Positions 42,561 through 51,825 of a stretch of DNA of 62,417 bases are shown piece after piece. A program made the translations under genes and the position numbers. Each line of letters starts with the position of its first letter. The first letter of the stretch is position 1. The DNA comes from Cutibacterium modestum (lineage in GTDB: Bacteria; Actinomycetota; Actinomycetes; Propionibacteriales; Propionibacteriaceae): assembly GCF_008326345.1 (NCBI RefSeq), contig NZ_BJEN01000005.1, forward strand, positions 1 through 62,417, written 5' to 3'. Below the pieces are notes generated by a model. It was not told where the DNA came from. It made no database searches and worked only from the letters and a program-made list of their open reading frames with translations.

Positions 42561-43375
42561 GCACCATCGTTGTAACCAGTGTCTCGGGAGCCCCTGGGGT
42601 GACCACGACGGCGATTGGGTTGGGCCGGGTGTGGCCACAGTCCAGTCTGGTCGTCGAGGACGATACTCATCACGCCATGCTGGCGGGCTATCTGCGAGCC
42701 GGTCAGCATGCCGAGCCGAATCTGGCTACGGTGGCGAGCTTGACGTCGACTCCGACTAACGCCCAAACGGTGTGGGAATCCATTGCCAGGCCCCTGCCCA
42801 CCGATGATCCGGTCAGCGGGCTGCGGCGCAAGGTTATCCTCGGCCCACCTACCCCGTGGTCTCGCGCGGGTATCGACCCTAGGTGGGGCTTCATGTTGGG
42901 GTTGTGGCGGCGGCTGGAGGAGGCTGGTATTGACACCATCATTGACTTGGGCCGCCTGGCCACGCCGCTGACGTCGACCCCGCAGCTGATCGCCGCCCCC
43001 ATTGTCGAGGACGCCGACATGATCTTGGTGATGATCGAGGCGAGGCTACGAGACGTAGCCGGCGCTCACACGATGGTCGAGGGGCTAGCCGAGCAGATGA
43101 ATCTGGCCGGGGCCCACCAGCGCCTCGGGTTGCTGGTTCACCGTGGCGGGGCGGCCCGCGGAGTCCCCGAGTTCACTGACAGGGAGATCACTTCGGCGTT
43201 GAAACTGCCGGTGTGCGGGTCGATAGTCCATGACCCGGTCGGGGCCGCCCAGCTGTCCGATGGTGTGGGGCAGCGGTTCGACAGGTCGCGTCTGGGCAGA
43301 TCGTTATCGAAGGTGGCGGCTGGCCTGGTTGAGGACATTGACAAGCGCCGTGCTGAGGGCAAGGAGGATCTGTGA
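42557..43375 (+). CDS. tadZ: TadZ/CpaE-like localisation ATPase homologue
   Basis: This 272-residue MinD/ParA-fold protein has a degenerate P-loop: VVTSVSGAPGVTTTAIGLGR, where the conserved lysine is replaced by Val/Thr, and VVEDDTHHAMLAG at the Walker A' position. Loss of the catalytic lysine is typical of TadZ proteins, which act as polar hubs rather than ATPases. GTG start, ATGA-type overlap with cpaB. It should recruit TadA. Confidence 0.8.
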   Translation: MSTIVVTSVSGAPGVTTTAIGLGRVWPQSSLVVEDDTHHAMLAGYLRAGQHAEPNLATVASLTSTPTNAQTVWESIARPLPTDDPVSGLRRKVILGPPTPWSRAGIDPRWGFMLGLWRRLEEAGIDTIIDLGRLATPLTSTPQLIAAPIVEDADMILVMIEARLRDVAGAHTMVEGLAEQMNLAGAHQRLGLLVHRGGAARGVPEFTDREITSALKLPVCGSIVHDPVGAAQLSDGVGQRFDRSRLGRSLSKVAAGLVEDIDKRRAEGKEDL

Positions 43376-44916
43376 TGGCCAGTTTTTCTGACAATCCGTT
43401 CGACAAGTTGCGTTCCCGTCTTGATGTTGGGGTGTCGTCGGCGACGTCGATGGCCGGGCACATAGATGCAGGGGAGTCCTCAGTGGGGCAGGAGTCCTCT
43501 CCCAGGTTTGCCTCGGAGTTGTTTTCGACGTCGTCGGGGTGGACCAGTTCCCAGCAGGTGACTCAGACTTCCCCGGTGATGACCCGTTCGGAGAAGGTCG
43601 ATTGGTCTGTTGTTGCGGAACTGGCTAGTACGGCCACGGATGAGATTGAGACCGAGATCACCCGGTGGAGTGCTACTCATGAGGGCCTGGCGACGTTGGA
43701 CATGCGCCAGGCCATCGCCGAACCTGCTATCGCGTCGGCGGTAGCCACCTACGCTGACCGGCGTCAGATCGACGTAGGGGAGACCTGGCCTGACCTGGTG
43801 CGTCAGGGCTACCGCAAGGCCGTGTGGGATCAGTTGTTCGGGATGGGGCGGTTGCAGCCGCTGTTCGAAATCAGCGACGCCGAAAACATCGTCGTAGTGG
43901 GTAATCACGAGGTGATCGTCGATCACAACGATGGTTCCCGGTCGACGTTGCCGCCGGTGGCTGATTCGGATGCCGAGTTGGAATCCCAGATCGCCCGAAT
44001 GGCGAGGAATGCGACCCCGCGGCGTGCCTTCGACGCCGACCATACTGATGTGACGATCATGCACCAGCAGAAATTCCGCATCCACGCGATCTCTGCGGAA
44101 GTGTCGTTACAGCCATCGGTGGTGATCCGCCAGCATTTGCTGACCCACATCAGCCTGGGGGATCTGTCCCAGCGCGGAATGATGCCGCTGGAGGTGGCCC
44201 GGTTCCTGGACCAGGCGGTGCAAGCCGGCAAGTCCATCGTGGTCGCCGGTGAGCAGGGTGCAGGCAAGACAACATTTCTGCGGGCACTCATCCACGCCAT
44301 CCCGATGCGGGAACGATTTGCCACCCTGGAGACCGATCAGGAGTTGTTCGCTCATCTGATGCCAGGCCGACAGAACACGCTGGTGCTGTTCGCCCGTGAC
44401 GGTAACGGCGAGATTGATCCAGCCACCGGAACCCAGCATGGCGCCATCGAGATTGCCCAGCTCATTCCGCCTAGTCTGCGCCAAGCGTTGACCCGGGTCA
44501 TCGTCGGTGAGGTGCGCGGCAACGAGGCTTCGGCCATGTTTCAGGCCATGCAGTCGGGTACGGGCACCATGAGTAGCATTCATTCTCCGCGGGCCTCGGA
44601 GGTGCCATCTCGACTGGCCCAGATGATTTCGATGGGCCCGGTCTACAATTTGGATCAGGCCATGCTCCAGATCGGTCATTCGATCGACTACATCGTCTTC
44701 GTGCGTCGGCGTGACCTGCCTGACGGGACCCGGCTGCGGTTCGTTGAGCAGATCCGGTCAGTCTCGCCTGGCGATGCGACAACTCCCAGTCTCGGCGAGG
44801 TGTACACGGCCGATGCGTGGACCGGTCAGCCGTTGACCCCGCTCATGCCCGGATCGGCCGCCGACGAGCTGTCTCACTTCGCCCGCGACTTGGATTACTG
44901 CGAGGCCCACTCATGA
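43375..44916 (+). CDS. tadA: TadA/CpaF secretion ATPase
   Basis: This 513-residue protein has a Walker A VVAGEQGAGKTTFLRALIH (about 293-311), Asp box-like TLETDQELFAHL and Walker B region TRVIVGEVRGNEASAMFQAM, then a His box GTGTMSSIHSPRASEV. It is the hexameric motor that polymerises Flp pilin. The ATG at 43375 with AAGGAGG upstream overlaps the tadZ stop by one base; a GTG three bases earlier is possible. Confidence 0.93.
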   Translation: MASFSDNPFDKLRSRLDVGVSSATSMAGHIDAGESSVGQESSPRFASELFSTSSGWTSSQQVTQTSPVMTRSEKVDWSVVAELASTATDEIETEITRWSATHEGLATLDMRQAIAEPAIASAVATYADRRQIDVGETWPDLVRQGYRKAVWDQLFGMGRLQPLFEISDAENIVVVGNHEVIVDHNDGSRSTLPPVADSDAELESQIARMARNATPRRAFDADHTDVTIMHQQKFRIHAISAEVSLQPSVVIRQHLLTHISLGDLSQRGMMPLEVARFLDQAVQAGKSIVVAGEQGAGKTTFLRALIHAIPMRERFATLETDQELFAHLMPGRQNTLVLFARDGNGEIDPATGTQHGAIEIAQLIPPSLRQALTRVIVGEVRGNEASAMFQAMQSGTGTMSSIHSPRASEVPSRLAQMISMGPVYNLDQAMLQIGHSIDYIVFVRRRDLPDGTRLRFVEQIRSVSPGDATTPSLGEVYTADAWTGQPLTPLMPGSAADELSHFARDLDYCEAHS

Positions 44917-45779
44917 ACACTCCCGCACTAACCAGCGCCCTCATCATGGCCGGGCTAGGGCTGATCCTGGCCATCGACGGGCTGGTCCCGGCGCCGCCTC
45001 GACCTGGGGCCCCGCTGAGCCCGGCCCAAAGGTGGGCTCGGCTCACCCACCGTCCCACAGGAGCGGCCGGGCGCCGCCGGGACCTGCGCTGGGGGCTGGC
45101 TGTTCTCGTCGGCGTCGTGCTGTTTGTGCTCACTGGCTGGGTCGCTGCGCTGGCGCTGGGCCCCATCATCGTGCTGCTGGCCCCCACCCTGCTGGGGGCG
45201 GCCCCGCCGACCGACATCCCGCTGATGGAGGCGTTGGATCGCTGGGTGCGTCAGGTCGCTGCGGTGCTGCCACAGGGGCGAGACATCATCACAGCGGTGC
45301 GGATCTCACGGCCGCGGGCCCCGAAGCTGATCGCCGGGGCGGTGGATCAACTGGTGTCGCGCCTCGATGGCCGGATGGAGCCGAGGGAGGCGTTCCAGCG
45401 GATGGCCGACGAGCTGGACTCATCTGAGGCTGACGCGGTGCTGGCCTCGCTGGCATTAGCAGCCACTCACCCGCGGGGCGCATCGGTGACATTAAAGGCT
45501 ATTGCTGGCACTATTCAGCAGCGGTTAAAAGTGCTGCGGCAGGTGGAGGCTGAACGGTCCAAGCCGCGCAACGCAGTGCGCCAGATCACGCTGGTCACGA
45601 TCGCCATGTTCGGGGTACTGCTGGTTGTTGGGCGCTCGTTCTTGGCCCCACTGGCAACCCCTCCCGGTCAGGTTCTGGTCACCGCGGCGGTGGTCATGTA
45701 TGTCACCGCATTAGTGCAGATGTATCGGATGGCGCGGCCGCGACGTCGTACGCGGATCATGGTCAGGAGGACCCGATGA
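44913..45779 (+). CDS. tadB: TadB inner membrane platform protein
   Basis: This 288-residue protein has N-terminal helices (ALTSALIMAGLGLILAIDGL; WGLAVLVGVVLFVLTGWVAA, ALALGPIIVLLAP), a cytoplasmic T2SSF domain (ALDRWVRQVAAVLPQGRDII to RGASVTLKAIAGTIQQRLKV) and C-terminal helices. The ATG overlaps the tadA stop. TadB and TadC form the membrane platform moved by TadA. Confidence 0.87.
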   Translation: MNTPALTSALIMAGLGLILAIDGLVPAPPRPGAPLSPAQRWARLTHRPTGAAGRRRDLRWGLAVLVGVVLFVLTGWVAALALGPIIVLLAPTLLGAAPPTDIPLMEALDRWVRQVAAVLPQGRDIITAVRISRPRAPKLIAGAVDQLVSRLDGRMEPREAFQRMADELDSSEADAVLASLALAATHPRGASVTLKAIAGTIQQRLKVLRQVEAERSKPRNAVRQITLVTIAMFGVLLVVGRSFLAPLATPPGQVLVTAAVVMYVTALVQMYRMARPRRRTRIMVRRTR

Positions 45780-46669
45780 CCACCACTGCTTTGTCTCTGC
45801 TGGCCGGAGCCGTTGTCACCGTCGGACTGCTGGTCATCACAGCAGCGTTCCGGCCTGCCCCAGGCCCTGATCTGGTAGCCGCCCTGGAGGTGGTGTCAGG
45901 TCGCACCTCAAGCGTCGACGAACAGATCGACCAGACCCGAATCGGGCGGCTAGGTCGCAGCGTGACCCGCACGTTCCATCTGTCGGTGTCCCCAGCTATG
46001 CGGGCCGCACTACGCCTCCAGGGCACCACCCCCGAGGCGTTCTACGGTCGCCGCCTGATGAGCGCGCTGGCCGGGGCGATCCTGCCGTGGCTGCTCAACG
46101 CGATAGCCATCGCGGTAGGGGCGAATTTCCCAAGCCTGCTCATCCCTGCGGCGCTGTGTGTAGCGTTAGCTGGCGCCGGATGGATGCTGCCAGCAGCACG
46201 ATTGAAGGCTGCAACCGGACCAACCAACGATGATTCGTTCGAGGCACTGCTGGTATTCATCGACCTAGTCGTGTTGGAGCGGCTAGCCAATGAAACCTCC
46301 GTCGACGCACTCACCAATGCGGCGCATGTCTCGGATGCCCCACTGTTCATCCAAATCCGTCAAGTCCTGAATCGAGCCGCCCTCGAGAACGTCGACCCGT
46401 GGAACGGGCTAGACCGGCTAGCCGACGACATCAAACTGCCCGAACTCACCGATGTGGTCTCCATCGCCCGCCTCCAAGAAGAAGGCGCCTCCTTGGTCGA
46501 CAGTTTCCGCGCCCGGGTCGCCGAGCTGCGCGACGCCTACCTGCTGCGCCTCCAGCAGGAATCCACCACCATCACCCAGCGCCTCGGCTTGTGGACAGTC
46601 CTGCAAGCAGGCTCGGTCATGCTCATCTTGTTAGGAGCAGCCGCCCTCACCCTCATCACAACCGGATAA
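45776..46669 (+). CDS. tadC: TadC inner membrane platform protein
   Basis: This 297-residue protein has four helices and a T2SSF-like core (FEALLVFIDLVVLERLANET, VDALTNAAHVSDAP, ELTDVVSIARLQEEGASLVD). It ends in a membrane helix (LQAGSVMLILLGAAALTLIT). It overlaps tadB by 4 nt. Confidence 0.87.
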   Translation: MTTTALSLLAGAVVTVGLLVITAAFRPAPGPDLVAALEVVSGRTSSVDEQIDQTRIGRLGRSVTRTFHLSVSPAMRAALRLQGTTPEAFYGRRLMSALAGAILPWLLNAIAIAVGANFPSLLIPAALCVALAGAGWMLPAARLKAATGPTNDDSFEALLVFIDLVVLERLANETSVDALTNAAHVSDAPLFIQIRQVLNRAALENVDPWNGLDRLADDIKLPELTDVVSIARLQEEGASLVDSFRARVAELRDAYLLRLQQESTTITQRLGLWTVLQAGSVMLILLGAAALTLITTG

Positions 46670-46776
46670 ATCGGCATCGTGTCGAGCCCCCACACCACGA
46701 AAGAATCATCCATAATGACGGCCATAGGCACCACAATGCCGATCACATCGAAATCGAAAGTGAAGGAGAACTCATA

Positions 46777-46968
46777 ATGACCGATCTCGACCTAGCCAAG
46801 AACCAGATCACCTGGCTAGCCGCACACCTGCGCTCCCGGGTTGTTGACGAGCGTGGTGGTGGTAGTTCCACCGTGGAGACATTAATTTGGATTGGTGTCA
46901 TCGTGGTGGCGGTGATTGCTGTGGGCGCCGGGGTGACGGCGTTCATCAAGTCGAAGATGCCTCACTAA
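46777..46968 (+). CDS. flp: Flp-type pilin
   Basis: This 63-residue prepilin has a leader ending in VVDERGGGSSTVETLIWIGV, then a hydrophobic helix to AGVTAFIKSK. Cleavage is expected near the glycine run, leaving the conserved Glu five residues into the mature chain. GAAGGAGA precedes the ATG. It is processed by the prepilin peptidase at 27341. The 107 bp before it is the only real gap in the tad operon and may hold a promoter for high pilin expression. Confidence 0.85.
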   Translation: MTDLDLAKNQITWLAAHLRSRVVDERGGGSSTVETLIWIGVIVVAVIAVGAGVTAFIKSKMPH

Positions 46969-47349
46969 GTGATGCGAGACAAGGTGAGGACCGATCAGCG
47001 TGGTGGTGGTTCGGCGTCGGTGGGGATGCTGCTGCTGGTGCCGGCGATCATGCTGATGACATTCGGCGGGATTGAGATCGGGTTGTGGTATCACGCCCAT
47101 CAGTCGACCCTCGCTGCGGCCCAAAGCGCCGCGGAGGCTCAGCGTGTCGTCCACCCGGATCCGGGGTCGGCGCAGGAGGCAGCCGAGAGAATCACCAGTC
47201 ATGGCGGGGTGCGTGATACCCGGATATCGGTCAGTGATGACGGGGCCACCGTCACGGTGACCGTCTCGGGTCGGGCCCCATCGATGTTGGGGTTGCATCT
47301 GCCGGCTGTGTCGTCAACGACGTCGATGCCTAAGGAGCGTCTGTCATGA
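46969..47349 (+). CDS. tadE: TadE-like pseudopilin 1
   Basis: This 126-residue protein has the Tad pseudopilin start DQRGGGSASVGMLLLVPAIM (processing site followed by hydrophobic helix) and a beta-rich C-terminal half (RISVSDDGATVTVTVSGRAP). GTG 46969 is directly after the flp stop; ATG 46972 is an equal choice. The usual Glu+5 is absent (V-G-M), a variation seen in TadE-like minor pilins. Confidence 0.78.
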   Translation: MMRDKVRTDQRGGGSASVGMLLLVPAIMLMTFGGIEIGLWYHAHQSTLAAAQSAAEAQRVVHPDPGSAQEAAERITSHGGVRDTRISVSDDGATVTVTVSGRAPSMLGLHLPAVSSTTSMPKERLS

Positions 47350-47727
47350 GGCGCAGCGAGCGCGGTGGAGCGAGTCTGAGCGTCGAGGTGCTGATGTGGG
47401 CGCCGATTGCGCTAGTGGTCATCGGGTTTGTCGCAGCCATTGGCCGGATGTCGATGGCCCAGGATGCGGTGAGGGGCGCGGCGGGGGCGGCGGCCCGGGC
47501 GGCGTCGTTAGAGCGTGAGGGCCAGTCGGCTCAGTCCGCGGCAGTCCAGGCGGCGACCGCGAAGTGTGAGCGTCGACACCTCAGTGTTCACCCGTCCTGC
47601 CGGTCAGGCGGGCACGGTATACGCCACGGTTACGTGTGTCACTTCGCTAGGACCCGGGTTCGGGTCTCGGACGGTGCACGCGACAGGGGCGGCCCCGGTA
47701 GACACCTACCGGCAAAGGAGAGGCTGA
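47346..47727 (+). pseudogene. TadE-like pseudopilin 2, frameshifted
   Basis: The 5' frame gives RRSERGGASLSVEVLMWAPI with the conserved Glu and membrane helix, up to AATAKCE near 47567. The natural continuation VDTSVFTRPAGQAGTVYATV to VDTYRQRRG lies in the next frame and stops at 47725-47727, one base before the ATG of the following gene. A single extra base near 47567-47573 explains this. In the unshifted frame the protein runs to 47786 with unlikely composition and overlaps the next gene. Either a real inactivating change or a sequencing error. Confidence 0.75.
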
Positions 47728-47728
47728 G

Positions 47729-48124
47729 ATGGATGAGCGTGGCGGCGGTTCGGCGTCGGTGTGGATGCTGCTCATGGTGCCAGTGATCCTGGTGGTGGCC
47801 GGTCTGGTCTTTGACGGGTCCCGGCAAATCTCAGCAACCCAGGCGGCTCAGGATGCTGCGGTGGCGGCGACCCGCGCTGGAACCGATGCGGCAGCAACCC
47901 CGCAACTGGCCGGCCGCGACGGTGCGGCCGCGGCTGTCCAGGCGGCCCGACAGGCGTTGTCTGCGGCCGGGGTGAGTGGATCGGTGCAGGTGGGCGGGGT
48001 GACCATCACGGTGACCACGTCTCAGAGCCGGCCGACGCTGTTTCTGTCGGCGATCGGAATCAGCCAGGTGACCGGGCACGGGAAGGCTCATGCCCAGCTT
48101 GTAGGACCGGGAGAACGTCCATGA
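47729..48124 (+). CDS. TadG/TadE-like pseudopilin 3
   Basis: This 131-residue protein starts MDERGGGSASVWMLLMVPVI, with AAAGGAG upstream. After the hydrophobic helix comes SRQISATQAAQDAAVAATRA, typical of TadE/TadG-like helices, then a beta-rich end. The N-terminus closely matches pseudopilin 1, so the three genes look like serial duplicates. It overlaps the LysM gene by 4 nt. Confidence 0.75.
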   Translation: MDERGGGSASVWMLLMVPVILVVAGLVFDGSRQISATQAAQDAAVAATRAGTDAAATPQLAGRDGAAAAVQAARQALSAAGVSGSVQVGGVTITVTTSQSRPTLFLSAIGISQVTGHGKAHAQLVGPGERP

Positions 48125-51100
48125 CAGTGATGCGTCGTATCCGTGCCCTGGTGGCGCTATGCGTGGTGATCGTCGGCCTACCGATCGGGCTGGCGGTTGC
48201 GGGCGCCCCACTGATGCCTTCGGGTCTGTCGTGGGCTCATCTACGGCATCTGCTAACGACCCCGGATATGACCGGGTCTGTGCTGGTGTGGCTGGTCAGC
48301 CTCATCGGCTGGATCTGCTGGGCGTGGTTTACCCTGGCCGTGGCAGCCGAGGCGGTCACGATGGCCTCGGGGCGTCGACTTCGGTTGCACATGCCTGGCC
48401 CCCGCGTGGTACCCCGCGTGGCTGCCGGTCTCCTTATTGCCGCGTTCGCGGCCGCACCGGCGGCCACGTCGATAGCTCACGCCGCAGAGGCCCCCCATGT
48501 GGCGGTTACCGCCCAGGTGGCCCCAGCCCACGCGGCTACCACCCATAACAGTCATGGCCCTCACACCCCCGGGGCTCCGAAGATCTGGAAGACTCACACG
48601 GTGCGGCCCGGCGACTACCTGTGGGAGATCGCCGAACACTACTACGGTGACGGCTCCCACTTCCGTCGTATCGCCGAGGCCTCCGGTATCGACCCGCACT
48701 CGGAACTGAAAGCCGGCCAAAAACTGGTCCTACCAGTTCCCGAAAACACAGCCGCGGTTCATTCGGTCCAGGCGGGGGAGTACCTGTGGGAGATCGCCGA
48801 GCACTACTACAGTGACGGCTCCCAGTTTCATAAAATCGCCGAGGCTTCCGGTATCGACGCCCATTCCGATCTAGCCGTGGGCCAAAAACTCATCATCCCC
48901 GGGCCTCTCCACCACGCCACAGCCCCAACATCAACCCATCCGAAGGTCCACACGCCGAATGCCGCGGTGGTCCCCGCATCCGCGACTGCGCCTGTCCATA
49001 AGGCCACACCTGCGCCCGCCCCGACGTCGTCTATTCCAGCTCACCCGAAGGCCCCGGCCGTCTCCTCTGCCGGCCACTCAACCAGCGACAAGCACCCCAC
49101 CAGCCCAGCCACCGTCGCCGCTATTAGTGACGAGGAGGCCTTGTCCCCGGTTCAGGTGGGGCTGACCGCCAGCGTCGGACTCGTGCTCGTCGCCGGGCTG
49201 GTCACCACCCTTAACCGCCGCTACCGGACCCGATTCACCCGCCAGCCCCGCGGCACGGCCATGACCCTGCCCAGCCCAGACGCCCAAACCGCTGAGATAG
49301 CGCTACGCAGCACCAGGGCAACCGACACTCTGACGATCACATGCCTCGACCAGGCGCTCCGCGCGATCGGCGCATGGTGCCACCACACCGGGCACCCGCT
49401 GCCACCCCTGCTGGCTGCCCGCATCGACGACGACCGAATCGACCTGCTGCTATCGGCGTCCACCCCCGACCATCCCAAAGCGGTAGACCTAACCGCCGAC
49501 GGATCGGTGTGGACCCTGACCGCCGAGCGGATCGACGACCTGCTAGCCCACGCCGACGACGACCAGGCAGCCCCGTGGCCATCTCTGGTCACGCTGGGAC
49601 GCGACGACGACGGCGCCCATATTCTTATCGACCTGGAAGCCGCAGGGACCTTACACCTGATCGCCGATGACGACCAAGTCGACACAGCCCTCGCCGCCAT
49701 CGCTGTAGAACTAGCCACCTGCGACTGGTCCGACGAGGTCAACATCACCCTGGTCGGCCAAATATGCCCAGGCCTAGAAGAGGCGTTAGGATCTGCGACC
49801 CTGACCCGCGCCGCCGACGTTGACGCCCTCCTAAACACCCTGGAAGCTCGCGCCAACGACCAGCGGCGCATCCTCACCGAGGAAAGCCCCCTCACCGCTC
49901 ACCGAGCCGACCCCGCTATCTCCGACGGGTTCGACGCCGAAGTAATCCTCCTCGACACCGACCTCACCGAAGACCACCGCAACCGGCTCGCCAACCTCAT
50001 CGAAGCCCTTCCCCGAGTGGCGGTGGCTGCAGTAACAACCAGCCACACCAGCCCAGACGAATGGTCTCTGACCCTGGCAGGGGACCCCCTAGTCGCCAAG
50101 CTGGCCCCTCTCGGCTGGCATGTCCACCCCCAAACCCTCTCCCCAGACCTCTACGGCCGCGTGGTCGAACTGTTAGCCAATTCCGCTGACGACGATTACG
50201 AACCTGCCAGCTGGTGGGACCACAACACCGAAATCAAACCAAACACCAGCCAGGACGACGAAGATAAGACTGCCATCAGCAGGCACACCCGCCCGAATAT
50301 CCGCCTAACCACTCTGACCGGCGACATCAACCTATCCAGCGTCGACATCGACACCATCATCGACGACGCCAACCAGGCCCTCAACGCCGACGAACCCACC
50401 GACCAGGTTCGTGTCAATGCCCACCAACCCGGCACCGATACCCCCTTCCCCATCGACGACATCGACCCGCTGAACTCAGGCCACCCCGTCCTATCAATCA
50501 TCGGCCACCCCAACATCACCGGTACCACCGGAACCGCCGGGCGCTCCCCGTGGCGCTGCCAGCAGCTAGCTCTCTACATCGCTGAGCATCCGGGAGTATC
50601 AGGGGCAACTATCGCCGACGATTTGGGTCTATCAGGTGCGACGGTGCGCTCGATTGCTACACACCTACGACACTGGTTGGGGGCCGATGAGGCCGGGGTG
50701 GCTTACATGCCGGCGGCCACGCATGGCTACCGGCTCGATGACCGGATCGTCACTGATGTGGATTTGATCGACGCCGCCCTGGCCGGGCGGGGTATCAACA
50801 CCGCTGAGACGGCTACTCTGGTGGCCATTTTGAAACTGGGCCGCGGACGGGTCTTCGCCGGCGTTCCTGACTCGGATCTTCGCCAGTTCCGGGCATCGAT
50901 GTACCACGTGGAAGCCCGCATCGTCGATGCTGCTCTCCAGGTGACGGATCGGGCTCTGGAGGCCGGGGACCTGGGGCTGGCCCGCTGGGCGCTAACCCAA
51001 GGGCTACTGGTGTCTCCCGATCATGAGGACCTGGTGGCTGGGTGTCTACGCACCGAATACCAGGCCGGGAACATGGACAAGGTTTCCGAGCTGGTCGATC

Positions 51101-51201
51101 ACCTGTCGGCTACCGCGCGACGGCTGGGTGTCGACTTGAGCGCCGACACCACCCGGATCATCGACTCCGTTATTACCCATACACGCAGGAGAGCGTCATG
51201 A
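48121..51201 (+). CDS. Large membrane protein with LysM repeats and BTAD domain
   Basis: This 1026-residue protein has three N-terminal helices (to about 120), two LysM repeats (HTVRPGDYLWEIAEHYYGDG about 161-206; HSVQAGEYLWEIAEHYYSDG about 214-259), a Pro/Ala/Thr linker, another helix (VQVGLTASVGLVLVAGLVTT about 340-360), a large acidic domain, then an OmpR-like winged helix (PGVSGATIADDLGLSGATVR) and a C-terminal bacterial transcriptional activation domain (to the end). Such LysM-BTAD proteins are recurrent in actinobacterial tad loci and may join wall sensing with pilus assembly. Confidence 0.8.
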   Translation: MTVMRRIRALVALCVVIVGLPIGLAVAGAPLMPSGLSWAHLRHLLTTPDMTGSVLVWLVSLIGWICWAWFTLAVAAEAVTMASGRRLRLHMPGPRVVPRVAAGLLIAAFAAAPAATSIAHAAEAPHVAVTAQVAPAHAATTHNSHGPHTPGAPKIWKTHTVRPGDYLWEIAEHYYGDGSHFRRIAEASGIDPHSELKAGQKLVLPVPENTAAVHSVQAGEYLWEIAEHYYSDGSQFHKIAEASGIDAHSDLAVGQKLIIPGPLHHATAPTSTHPKVHTPNAAVVPASATAPVHKATPAPAPTSSIPAHPKAPAVSSAGHSTSDKHPTSPATVAAISDEEALSPVQVGLTASVGLVLVAGLVTTLNRRYRTRFTRQPRGTAMTLPSPDAQTAEIALRSTRATDTLTITCLDQALRAIGAWCHHTGHPLPPLLAARIDDDRIDLLLSASTPDHPKAVDLTADGSVWTLTAERIDDLLAHADDDQAAPWPSLVTLGRDDDGAHILIDLEAAGTLHLIADDDQVDTALAAIAVELATCDWSDEVNITLVGQICPGLEEALGSATLTRAADVDALLNTLEARANDQRRILTEESPLTAHRADPAISDGFDAEVILLDTDLTEDHRNRLANLIEALPRVAVAAVTTSHTSPDEWSLTLAGDPLVAKLAPLGWHVHPQTLSPDLYGRVVELLANSADDDYEPASWWDHNTEIKPNTSQDDEDKTAISRHTRPNIRLTTLTGDINLSSVDIDTIIDDANQALNADEPTDQVRVNAHQPGTDTPFPIDDIDPLNSGHPVLSIIGHPNITGTTGTAGRSPWRCQQLALYIAEHPGVSGATIADDLGLSGATVRSIATHLRHWLGADEAGVAYMPAATHGYRLDDRIVTDVDLIDAALAGRGINTAETATLVAILKLGRGRVFAGVPDSDLRQFRASMYHVEARIVDAALQVTDRALEAGDLGLARWALTQGLLVSPDHEDLVAGCLRTEYQAGNMDKVSELVDHLSATARRLGVDLSADTTRIIDSVITHTRRRAS

Positions 51202-51234
51202 TCTCCTGCACTCATCCCTATCAGGAAGGTTCCT

Positions 51235-51825
51235 ATGCACCATTATCGTCTTGGTATCGGCACTGCCCTCATCGCGGTAGCAGCCCTCACCGGCTGCCAC
51301 TCGGCAGGATCAACGTCGGCTCCCACGCCGACACCGAGTGCCTCCACTACAACATCGGCATCATCCTCAGCAACCCCAACGCCGTCAGCGGGGGCCGTCA
51401 GCGTCACCGAGGCCGAAAAGGTCTACCGCACCGCCTACATCAATAACTTCGAGGTGGAGAAGATGGGAGGCCTGGCCCCTGGTGAGCCGGCCCCGCTCAT
51501 GCTCACCAACTACGCCTCCGGCCAAGCCCTCAAGAACTACATGATCTTCAACCGCAAGGTCTACAACCTAGGCATCCGATGGAAGTCAGGGGCCCCAAAA
51601 ATCACGGCAGTACGGGAGAAGAAGGGTGATACCACCTATCCTGAGGCTGCTATCGCTTTGGAGTCCTGCGAGGACGGCCGCTCTATCCGTACTGTGGACC
51701 GCCACGGAGAAGCTGACCATGGACGCATCATCCATCTCGATAGCTGGTATGCCCGCGACAAGAAGGGCACCGTCAAAATGATCGCACGTAACGGAGTGGA
51801 GGTCCCCTCATGCGACGTCAAGTAA
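51235..51825 (+). CDS. Lipoprotein of the tad locus
   Basis: This 196-residue protein has a signal peptide with lipobox (IAVAALTGCHSAG), a Ser/Thr/Pro linker (25-55) and a folded domain (SVTEAEKVYRTAYINNFEVE onward) with two cysteines. AGGAAGG lies before the ATG. It overlaps the next gene by 16 nt. It is probably displayed on the outer face of the membrane as a pilus accessory; the family is not recognised. Confidence 0.75.
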   Translation: MHHYRLGIGTALIAVAALTGCHSAGSTSAPTPTPSASTTTSASSSATPTPSAGAVSVTEAEKVYRTAYINNFEVEKMGGLAPGEPAPLMLTNYASGQALKNYMIFNRKVYNLGIRWKSGAPKITAVREKKGDTTYPEAAIALESCEDGRSIRTVDRHGEADHGRIIHLDSWYARDKKGTVKMIARNGVEVPSCDVK

